From contig MENB01000063.1 in NCBI GenBank assembly GCA_001768125.1, positions 7,324 through 12,426 on the forward strand: a DNA stretch of 5,103 nt, read 5' to 3'. The DNA is from Armatimonadetes bacterium RBG_19FT_COMBO_69_19 (lineage in GTDB: Bacteria; Sysuimicrobiota; Sysuimicrobiia; Sysuimicrobiales; Kaftiobacteriaceae). Below are positions 1 through 5,102 of this stretch, one piece after another (position 1 is the stretch's first letter; each line of letters begins with the position of its first letter). The position numbers and the translations under genes are program-made. The notes beneath the pieces were generated by a model. It was not told the origin of the DNA. It ran no database searches and saw nothing but the letters and a program-made list of their open reading frames with translations.

Positions 1-134
1 TGCTCGGTGAGGGCCGAGACCAGGAAGCCGCGGGCCTGCAGCGACGCGGCGGCCAGCCGGGCGCTGTCCGCGTCCAGCACGCCGGTCTCCAGATGACCGG
101 CCTGATCCCACGCCCGGTAGGCGAATCGCGCCAT
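1..134 (-). CDS. PilC/GspF family inner-membrane platform protein, N-terminal fragment (runs off the left edge)
   Basis: Only the first 44 codons are in the window, reading leftward from an ATG at 134-132. The visible protein begins MARFAYRAWDQAGHLETG and continues with an A-D-S-A-R-L-A-A-A-S-L-Q-A-R-G-F pattern. This matches the cytoplasmic start of PilC/GspF proteins: an aromatic F-x-Y-x-A motif, a D-x-x-G turn, G-x-L-x-A-D-S, then a helix ending in L-x-x-x-G-F/Y. These proteins form the inner-membrane platform that couples the motor ATPase to pilin or pseudopilin assembly in type IV pili and type II secretion. The membrane segments and the duplicated T2SSF domain would lie outside the window. 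A Shine-Dalgarno-like AGGGAG lies 3 nt before the ATG (minus strand, 143-138). The next gene on this strand towards the right is the motor ATPase gene, which supports the call. It could belong to either a pilus or a secretion system; the fragment cannot decide. Confidence 0.87.
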   Translation of the reverse strand, partial: MARFAYRAWDQAGHLETGVLDADSARLAAASLQARGFLVSALTE

Positions 135-165
135 CGTCTCCCTGCCCCCGATGTGGGGCACCGCT

Positions 166-195
166 ATTGTAGGAACACGCGCGGAGCGGCCACAA
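166..195 (-). promoter_or_regulatory. Candidate sigma-70-type promoter for the PilC/GspF gene
   Basis: On the minus strand a TACAAT hexamer (171-166) differs from the consensus -10 at one position. It lies 18 bp downstream of TTGTGG (195-190), a weak -35 that keeps only TTG. The expected transcription start is near 158-160, giving a leader of about 25 nt that contains the AGGGAG ribosome-binding site before the ATG at 134. The position fits well. The weak -35 and lack of experimental data keep this tentative. Confidence 0.5.
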
Positions 196-196
196 T
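167..196 (+). promoter_or_regulatory. Candidate promoter for the sensor kinase operon, overlapping the divergent promoter
   Basis: On the plus strand TTGTAG (167-172) and CACAAT (191-196) are separated by 18 bp and could serve as -35 and -10. CACAAT matches four of six consensus -10 positions. Transcription would begin near 203, about 50 nt before the GTG start at 254. The element lies almost exactly on top of the leftward promoter: the -10 of each occupies the -35 of the other. It is weaker than the leftward one, and a different promoter nearer 210-230 cannot be excluded. Confidence 0.3.
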
Positions 197-197
197 C

Positions 198-209
198 GGC
201 CGTTCGGCC
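198..209 (+). repeat. Short inverted repeat / possible operator in the divergent intergenic region
   Basis: GGCCG (198-202), TT, CGGCC (205-209) form a perfect 5-bp inverted repeat, and CGGCC occurs three times in 23 bp (187-191, 197-201, 205-209). It sits just downstream of the putative rightward -10, where a bound regulator could block both directions. In GC-rich DNA such short symmetry arises easily by chance, so operator function is only a suggestion. Confidence 0.25.
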
Positions 210-253
210 TATCGCGCAGGGGGTTCTTTACCGCGGCGAGAAAGGGGCACGGC

Positions 254-2335
254 GTGGCAGTCCTTCCCACCTTCACTCAGGCCGTCGTTTCGCTGCGCTG
301 GCTCGCACTTGCGGCCCTCATCGCCCTGGAAACCCTCCTCCCCAGCCGGGGGAACACTTCTGCGCTCATCGGCCTGTACGGCGTGATCCTCGCCTACGCC
401 CTGGCGCTGACGCTCTTCGCGTGGCGCTTCCCGGACAGAAGCGCAACCGCCGCCCGATTGGGCATCCCCCTGGACACACTGGCGATCGCCGCGGGGATGC
501 TGGTCACCGGCCACGGGCGCGAGTACCTGCTGCTGGCCTTCCCGGTTACGGCCGTGGCGGGGCTCCTGCTCGGCTACACGGGAGCGGCGCTGGTCTCCGT
601 GGCGATGACGATCGTGCAGTTCCCGATGATCCGGGTGTCGCTGTTTGCGCCCGGCAGCTACGTGCTGTGGGCCTTCACCGCGCTGGCCGTCCTCGGTACC
701 GGCACGGCCGCGGCCGCAGGCGCGGAGCACCTGGCGCGGGGTCAGCGATTCCACCGGATGCTGCTGGAGCTGCGGCGGGCGATGGCCGCGGCGCCGAACG
801 TGGCCGTCTCCGCCAATGCGGCGCTCGCGATCGTCACCGCGCACTTCCACGCGAACAGTGGCTCGCTCATGCTCTTCGATGCGCAGGCCGGCCGCCTGGA
901 GATCCTCGTCGCGCACGCCCTCGCGGAAACCTATCATGAGGTCCGCCCGCGGCTGGGCGAAGGGATCGCCGGATGGGTGGCGCAGCAGGGCGAGGCGGTG
1001 CTGCTCACGCCGGATGCCCCGGTCCCGTTCCGCCTCACGCGCTCGGAGATCGGCTCCTCGATCTGCGTGCCGGTGCGGACGGCCCAGGGGCCGCTGGGCG
1101 TTCTCAACTTGAACCGCCACCGGCCGGCGGCGTGGTTCACCCGGGACGACCTCGAGGCCGCCGAGCTCACCGCGCAGCAGGTCGCGGGCATCCTCCTGCA
1201 GGCGCAGCACGAGCGCGTCTACGCGGCGGCCCTCTCCGAGGTCGCGGAGGGGTTCAGCGAGGTCAGCCGGGCGCTGGCCCGCGACCCGGCGGTCCTGTGG
1301 CCGGCGCTCCTCGACATCGCGCGGTCATTGACCTCGGCCCACTTCGCGGTGCTGGCACTCGAGCGCGAGGATACCGGCACCGTCGACATCGTCGCCACGC
1401 GGGGGATCGACGGACGGACCTCCCTGGAGTTCGCGCCTACATTGCTCGCGGCCAGTACGCAGGGCGAGATCCGCGTGGCACAGGGCGGGCCGCCGCGTAA
1501 CGGCGTCCCCACCTCGGTAGCGTGTGTGCCGCTCCGGGCCGAGTCCCAGACCCTGGGGGCGATCGGGCTCGGTCTGGGGGACAGCCGGACCCCCCCGCGA
1601 CTCCTGCACGCGGTCGCGTCGCACGTCGCCGCGGCCGTGCACACCGCGCGGTCCGCCTACCGCGTCGCGGACATCGGCGTCTCCGAGGAGCGCCGGCGTA
1701 TCGCGCGCGAGATGCACGACGGACTGGCGCAGACCCTGGCCGACGCGATGCTGCAGACGGATCTCTCGACGATGGCCGCGCAGGCGCACCCCGAGCAGCT
1801 GGCCTCCGATCTCACCGAGCTGCGCGCCGTGCTCGGGCGGGCGATGCGGGAGCTGCGGGAGTTCATGAGCGACCTGCGGCGGCAGGACCAGGCCGAGGCC
1901 ACGCTCTTCGGGGCCCTCGACCTGATGGGCCGCGACTTCGGGCGGCGCTATCAGATCCCGACCTCGGTGACCGGGAGCGGCGAGGAGACCCATCTCCCCT
2001 CCGCGATCCGGCACGCGGTGCTGGCCATCGTCCGCCAGGCGCTGACGAACATACGCGGCCACGCCCGCGCCACGGCCGTCGCGATCCGCGCCGAGGTCAG
2101 CGAGCAGCTGTGCGTCGTGAGCGTCAAGGACAACGGCGCCGGCTTCGACCTGGCCGCCTACCGCGCGAAGCCTCCCGCCGCGCACCACCTCGGCATCACG
2201 TCGATGGAGGAGCGGGCGGCCCTGGTGGGGGGCCGCCTGCACATGGAGAGCCGCCCGGGCGAGGGCACCACGGTGACCGTGCGCGTCCCATTGGGGAGGG
2301 AGCATGACGAAGATACGCGTGCTGCTGGCGGATGA
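254..2335 (+). CDS. Membrane sensor histidine kinase, 6TM-GAF-GAF-HisKA_3-HATPase_c (NarX/DesK class)
   Basis: This is a 693-aa sensor kinase expected to autophosphorylate on His and pass the phosphate to the regulator encoded next. About six hydrophobic segments lie at residues 8-28, 37-57, 70-86, 90-110, 111-130 and 134-156. A GAF domain follows at about 175-315 and a second, more diverged one at about 325-465. The H-box is REMHDG with phosphoacceptor H488; D489 and Q493 keep the HDxxxQ pattern linked to phosphatase activity in NarX/DesK-type kinases. The ATPase domain shows an N-box ending at N599, a DNGAGF G1 box (626-631), a GITSMEER box (647-654) and GEGTT (669-673). The N-box has Gln at 595 where this class nearly always has Glu. 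The GTG at 254 is the only usable start: an in-frame stop lies at 170-172, no start codon intervenes, and AAAGGGG (241-247) is a suitable ribosome-binding site. Tandem GAF plus HisKA_3 resembles DevS/DosT, but the ligand cannot be told. Confidence 0.96.
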   Translation: MAVLPTFTQAVVSLRWLALAALIALETLLPSRGNTSALIGLYGVILAYALALTLFAWRFPDRSATAARLGIPLDTLAIAAGMLVTGHGREYLLLAFPVTAVAGLLLGYTGAALVSVAMTIVQFPMIRVSLFAPGSYVLWAFTALAVLGTGTAAAAGAEHLARGQRFHRMLLELRRAMAAAPNVAVSANAALAIVTAHFHANSGSLMLFDAQAGRLEILVAHALAETYHEVRPRLGEGIAGWVAQQGEAVLLTPDAPVPFRLTRSEIGSSICVPVRTAQGPLGVLNLNRHRPAAWFTRDDLEAAELTAQQVAGILLQAQHERVYAAALSEVAEGFSEVSRALARDPAVLWPALLDIARSLTSAHFAVLALEREDTGTVDIVATRGIDGRTSLEFAPTLLAASTQGEIRVAQGGPPRNGVPTSVACVPLRAESQTLGAIGLGLGDSRTPPRLLHAVASHVAAAVHTARSAYRVADIGVSEERRRIAREMHDGLAQTLADAMLQTDLSTMAAQAHPEQLASDLTELRAVLGRAMRELREFMSDLRRQDQAEATLFGALDLMGRDFGRRYQIPTSVTGSGEETHLPSAIRHAVLAIVRQALTNIRGHARATAVAIRAEVSEQLCVVSVKDNGAGFDLAAYRAKPPAAHHLGITSMEERAALVGGRLHMESRPGEGTTVTVRVPLGREHDEDTRAAGG
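2292..2303 (+). promoter_or_regulatory. Ribosome-binding site inside the kinase gene that sets the regulator's start
   Basis: A purine-rich GGGGAGGGAG run lies directly upstream of the ATG at 2304 and inside the 3' end of the kinase reading frame. With the 32-nt gene overlap this implies translational coupling: ribosomes finishing the kinase can restart on the regulator, keeping the two proteins in proportion. Confidence 0.7.
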
Positions 2336-2966
2336 CCACGACCTCTTCCGGCAGGGCGTCCGCCGCCTGCTGGAGGGCTCGCCCGATCTGGAGGTCGTCG
2401 GCGAGGCGCGCACCGGACAGGATACCGTCCGGTTGGTCGAGGAGCTTGCCCCGGACATCGTGCTCCTCGACATCTCGATGCCGGCGCTCTCGGGCATCGA
2501 CGCGGCCCGCCTGATCAAGACGGCGAGCCCGCGCACCGGCATTATCATCCTGACCGTGCACGCCGACGAGGAGTTCCTCTTCGAGGCGATCAAAGCCGGG
2601 GCGATGGGGTACCTGCTCAAGGACGCCTCCGCGGACGAGCTCATCCGCGCGATCCGTGTGATTTACGGCGGCGAGGGCCTCCTGGCCCCGAGCATGGCGG
2701 CGAAGGTGATGCGGGAGTTCGCGCGGACCCACGAGGTCACAGACCTCGCCCGCGTGCTCACGCCGCTCACACATCGCGAGGTGGAGATCCTGCAGCACGT
2801 GGCGGCGGGGCTCGCCAACAAGGAGATCGCCCACAAGCTGTCGATCAGCGAGCGCACGGTGAAGAACCACCTCAGCAACATCATGGAGAAGCTCCACGTG
2901 AACAGCCGGACCCAGGCCGCCGTCTACGCGCTGCGGTCCGGTCTGGTGCCCCCCGCCGCGGGATAG
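2304..2966 (+). CDS. NarL/FixJ-family response regulator (receiver plus LuxR-type HTH)
   Basis: This 220-aa protein is a full-length DNA-binding response regulator and the likely partner of the kinase encoded just upstream. The receiver (about 1-120) has the acidic pair D10/D11, phosphoacceptor D56 in the context LLDISMP, switch residue T84, aromatic Y103 and catalytic K106, so every canonical residue is present. A linker of about 30 residues leads to a LuxR-type helix-turn-helix at about 153-215, recognisable from LTHREVEIL, a G-L-A-N-K-E-I-A segment and SERTVKNHL. Phosphorylation should promote dimerisation and DNA binding at promoters. Its targets are unknown; the divergent region 135-253 is an obvious candidate for autoregulation. 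The start is fixed by the MTKIRVLLADDH beginning typical of the family and by the strong ribosome-binding site. The reading frame overlaps the kinase gene by 32 nt, so the two are surely co-transcribed. Confidence 0.98.
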   Translation: MTKIRVLLADDHDLFRQGVRRLLEGSPDLEVVGEARTGQDTVRLVEELAPDIVLLDISMPALSGIDAARLIKTASPRTGIIILTVHADEEFLFEAIKAGAMGYLLKDASADELIRAIRVIYGGEGLLAPSMAAKVMREFARTHEVTDLARVLTPLTHREVEILQHVAAGLANKEIAHKLSISERTVKNHLSNIMEKLHVNSRTQAAVYALRSGLVPPAAG

Positions 2967-2986
2967 GCCGGGAACCGGGGGGCGCC
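2945..2986 (+). terminator. GC-rich hairpin across the regulator's stop codon (no U-tract)
   Basis: The arm at 2945-2955 (GGTGCCCCCCG) pairs with 2976-2986 (CGGGGGGCGCC), giving an 11-bp stem with one G-T wobble and a 20-nt loop. The stop codon TAG (2964-2966) sits in the loop. No run of T follows, so it is not a classical intrinsic terminator. It could attenuate transcription into the next gene, protect the mRNA 3' end, or be a compositional by-product. The pairing is visible directly; the function is inferred. Confidence 0.4.
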
Positions 2987-3004
2987 CATGGTACCAGGGG
3001 CCTA

Positions 3005-3034
3005 TTGTCCCTCCGGGAAGCGGGCCGCTAGACT
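3005..3034 (+). promoter_or_regulatory. Candidate leaderless-type promoter for the stand-alone receiver gene
   Basis: TTGTCC (3005-3010) and TAGACT (3029-3034) are separated by 18 bp. TAGACT fits the TAnnnT form of -10 element and ends 6 nt before the GTG at 3041, so transcription would begin at or within a base or two of the start codon. No convincing Shine-Dalgarno is present between them (only GGCGGT), which agrees with leaderless translation. The hexamer also contains the in-frame TAG that closes the frame upstream of the start. Confidence 0.45.
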
Positions 3035-3040
3035 GGCGGT

Positions 3041-3418
3041 GTGACCCCGATCCGCGTTCTCCTCGTGGACGACAACGCCGGATACCGGCAGCGCCTCGCC
3101 CGCATCCTGGCGCTGCAGGAGGATCTCCAGGTGGTCGGTGAGGCCGCCGACGGGCATGAGGCGATCGCCCGGGCCCGGGACCTGCACCCGGACGTGATCC
3201 TGATGGACTTCCGCATGGAGGGCCTCGATGGGTTCACCGCGGCGCGCGCCATCGCGAAGGAGCTCCCCGCCATCAAGGTCTTCATGCTGACGGCCTTCCC
3301 GGGGGCGCTCGACCAGGAGAAGGTGGAACGCGGCGGGATCCAGGGACTGCTGATCAAGGATCAACCCGCCGCCGAGATCGTCGCGGCGATCAGAGCGTCG
3401 GTTCTTCCACGCGCGTAG
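3041..3418 (+). CDS. Stand-alone receiver-domain protein (CheY-like, NarL-type receiver, no output domain)
   Basis: The 125-aa product is a single receiver domain. It aligns without gaps to the receiver of the NarL-type regulator encoded 74 bp upstream, sharing the IRVLL start, D10/D11, VVGEA, phosphoacceptor D56, T84 and K106. It should therefore be phosphorylatable, probably by the same kinase or an unlinked one. Differences are notable: the near-invariant Pro after D-x-x-M is Glu60, and the aromatic switch residue at 103 is Leu, so the usual Tyr/Thr coupling cannot work as in CheY. The protein stops where the linker to a DNA-binding domain would begin, and no helix-turn-helix is encoded after it. 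Possible roles are phosphate sink, connector to another kinase, or binding partner of a machine component. The GTG start is fixed by an in-frame TAG 12 nt upstream (3029-3031) and by the family's N-terminus. Its last 29 nt overlap the 3' end of the convergent ATPase gene. Confidence 0.95.
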   Translation: MTPIRVLLVDDNAGYRQRLARILALQEDLQVVGEAADGHEAIARARDLHPDVILMDFRMEGLDGFTAARAIAKELPAIKVFMLTAFPGALDQEKVERGGIQGLLIKDQPAAEIVAAIRASVLPRA

Positions 3419-5072
3419 TGCGCAGCACTTCCTCCACCGTCGTCAGCCCGCGCAGCGCCTTCAGCAGCCCATCGGCGCGCATCGAGATCATGCCCTCGGC
3501 CCGGGCTGCCTCCGCGATGTCGGCGGCGGAGGAGCGGCCCAGGATGAGGTTCCGCACCGCATCGGTGGTCACCAGGATCTCGAAGATCGCCATCCGTCCG
3601 CGGTAACCCGTGTGCCGGCACTGCGGGCAGCCCACCGCCTGATGGAAGGCGCGGTCGACGAGGCTCTCCGGGACGGAGGATTGCAGCCAGAGGATGATCT
3701 CCGGCGGCGCCTCCACGGGGCGCTTGCAGTGCGGACAGAGCACGCGCACCAGGCGCTGGGAGGCCACCCCGATCACCGCCGAGGCGATGAGGAAGGTCTC
3801 GATCCCCATGTCCACCAGGCGGGACATCGCGCTCGAGCTGTCATTGGTGTGGATGGTCGTCAGCACGAGGTGGCCGGTGAGCGAGGCGTGGATGGCGATC
3901 TCCGCGGTCTCCACGTCCCGGATCTCCCCGACCATGATGATGTCCGGATCCTGACGTACGATGGAGCGCAGGCCGGTGGCGAACGTAAGACCGGCCCGGG
4001 GGTTCACCTGGATGTGGCTCACGCCGGGCAACTGGTACTCCACGGGATCTTCGATCGTGATGATGTTCTTGTCCGCCGCGTTGAGCAGGGCGAGCGTACT
4101 GACCAGGGTGGTGGTCTTCCCGCTGCCCGTGGGCCCGCTGACGAGGACGATGCCGTACGGCTGGCGGATGAGGCCCTCGAAGCGCCGCTGCGCGGCCTCG
4201 TCCATGCCGAGGTCGGGCAGCGTGAGCAGCCCCCGGGTCTTGTCGAGGAGGCGCAGCGCCACGCGTTCGCCGAGCACGGTGGGGATCGTCGCGACGCGGA
4301 TGTCGATGGCGCGGCCATCCAGGTTCACCTCGAACGCGCCATCCTGCGGCAGCCGCCGCTCGGCGATGTTCAGGCGCGCGAGCACCTTGATGCGCGAGAT
4401 CACCGCGGGGTGCACGTTCCGGGGCACCTGCATCACCGTCTGCAGCACGCCGTCGATCCGGTAGCGCACGCGGATCTCGCCCTCTTCGGGCTCGATGTGC
4501 ACGTCGCTGGCCCGGTCCTTCAACGCCTGCTCCAGGAGCAGGTTGACGAGGCGCACGACGGGGGCGTCCTCGCCCTCCTCCGCCGCCGCGGCGTCGGTCA
4601 GCTCCTCGACATCGCCGAGGACCGCCTGCGCCGCCGCACCCATGCCGTAGGCGCGCTCGATGGCGGAGGCGATGTCCGACTCCAGCGCGACCACGGCCTT
4701 GACGGACCGGCGGGCGGCGATCGCCACGTCATCGATGGCGAAGACGTCGAGGGGATCCGCGATGGCCACGACCAGGCTGTCCCCGTCCGCGGACACGGGA
4801 ACGACGCGCCGCTTGCGGGCCAGCCCTTCGGGCACGAGGCGGATCACGGCGGGGTCGATGCGCTGGCTGGCCAGGGTGACGAACCGCAGCCCGAGCTGAT
4901 CGGCCAGGGCCTGGGCGATCTGCCGCTCGGTGGCCACCCGCATCTCCACCAGGACGCGGCCCAGGCGTTCACGCGTCTTGCGCTGCCGGGTCAACGCCTC
5001 CTGCAGCTGCTCGGGCGTGACCACGCCGCTCTCGACCAGGATGTCGCCGATGCGCTTGCGTGGATTCCTCAC
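3390..5072 (-). CDS. pilB: PilB/GspE-family secretion/pilus assembly ATPase with MshEN c-di-GMP-type domain
   Basis: This complete 560-aa AAA+ motor powers pilus or pseudopilus assembly from the cytoplasmic face of the inner membrane. The N-terminal MshEN domain (about 6-145) opens with two 24-residue repeats at 7-30 and 36-59, each starting R-I/L-G and ending in Gln, separated by five residues. This is the arrangement that binds c-di-GMP in MshE. The second N-domain (about 165-280) precedes the motor core: Walker A GPTGSGKTT (313-321), Asp box ITIEDPVEYQ (338-347), Walker B DIIMVGEIRD (377-386) and His box GHLVLTTIHTND (400-411). Cys446, Cys449, Cys482 and Cys485 form the tetracysteine zinc site of PilB/GspE assembly ATPases, absent from PilT retraction motors. 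The GTG at 5072 is the only start before an in-frame stop at 5087-5085. Length and C-terminus are normal. PilB and GspE cannot be separated here; the MshEN domain slightly favours PilB. The PilC/GspF gene follows on the same strand after the inserted signalling module. Confidence 0.96.
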   Translation of the reverse strand: MRNPRKRIGDILVESGVVTPEQLQEALTRQRKTRERLGRVLVEMRVATERQIAQALADQLGLRFVTLASQRIDPAVIRLVPEGLARKRRVVPVSADGDSLVVAIADPLDVFAIDDVAIAARRSVKAVVALESDIASAIERAYGMGAAAQAVLGDVEELTDAAAAEEGEDAPVVRLVNLLLEQALKDRASDVHIEPEEGEIRVRYRIDGVLQTVMQVPRNVHPAVISRIKVLARLNIAERRLPQDGAFEVNLDGRAIDIRVATIPTVLGERVALRLLDKTRGLLTLPDLGMDEAAQRRFEGLIRQPYGIVLVSGPTGSGKTTTLVSTLALLNAADKNIITIEDPVEYQLPGVSHIQVNPRAGLTFATGLRSIVRQDPDIIMVGEIRDVETAEIAIHASLTGHLVLTTIHTNDSSSAMSRLVDMGIETFLIASAVIGVASQRLVRVLCPHCKRPVEAPPEIILWLQSSVPESLVDRAFHQAVGCPQCRHTGYRGRMAIFEILVTTDAVRNLILGRSSAADIAEAARAEGMISMRADGLLKALRGLTTVEEVLRTTRVEEPTL

Positions 5073-5081
5073 ATCACGCCC

Positions 5082-5087
5082 ATCTTA
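5082..5087 (-). promoter_or_regulatory. Possible -10 element close to the ATPase gene start
   Basis: TAAGAT (minus strand 5087-5082) fits the TAnnnT form and matches four of six consensus -10 positions. It ends 9 nt before the GTG at 5072 and 7 nt before an A at 5074, so a transcript could begin almost at the start codon. No good Shine-Dalgarno precedes the GTG, which fits. Any -35 would lie beyond the window edge, so the call is weak. Confidence 0.28.
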
Positions 5088-5092
5088 GGCAC

Positions 5093-5102
5093 CCCCGCGG
5101 GG
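5093..5102. repeat. Perfect 10-bp GC palindrome upstream of the ATPase gene
   Basis: CCCCGCGGGG reads identically on both strands. It lies about 20 bp upstream of the ATPase start, near where the spacer or -35 region of a promoter would be. It could be an operator half or part of a terminator stem for a gene beyond the window. With this base composition it may also be chance. Confidence 0.2.

Noticed and set aside
135..253. Small gene or RNA gene in the divergent intergenic region
   Set aside because: No frame with a start, ribosome-binding site and plausible protein is contained here, and no tRNA-like fold or riboswitch-like conserved core is visible.
151..939. 262-codon plus-strand frame starting upstream of the kinase gene
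   Set aside because: It overlaps the kinase gene in another frame, has Arg/Gly/Ala-rich composition, and covers the divergent promoter region. The kinase frame has real domains.
209..1210. Long open frame (333 codons) antisense to the kinase gene
   Set aside because: It is rich in Arg/Gly/Glu with low-complexity composition, matches no family I recognise, and lies opposite a gene with clear domains. Long antisense frames are expected in GC-rich coding DNA.
254..2335. Haem- or flavin-binding GAF sensor by analogy with DevS/DosT
   Set aside because: The domain order is similar, but I cannot identify a diagnostic haem-ligand histidine by eye, and this protein has six membrane segments not typical of those sensors. 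The ligand is left unassigned.
1325..2644. 439-codon open frame antisense to the kinase and regulator genes
   Set aside because: It spans the boundary of two well-supported genes and shows only Arg/Gly/Ala/His-rich shadow composition with no motif.
3367..3388. CGCCGC/GCGGCG inverted repeat near the ATPase 3' end, considered as a terminator
   Set aside because: The stem is only 6 bp with a 10-nt loop and no T-run on either strand, and it lies inside the receiver coding sequence. It is probably a codon-composition effect.
3390..5072. PilT-type retraction ATPase as an alternative identity
   Set aside because: The protein has the long N-terminal MshEN domain and the tetracysteine zinc site of assembly ATPases. 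PilT is much shorter (about 350 residues) and lacks both.
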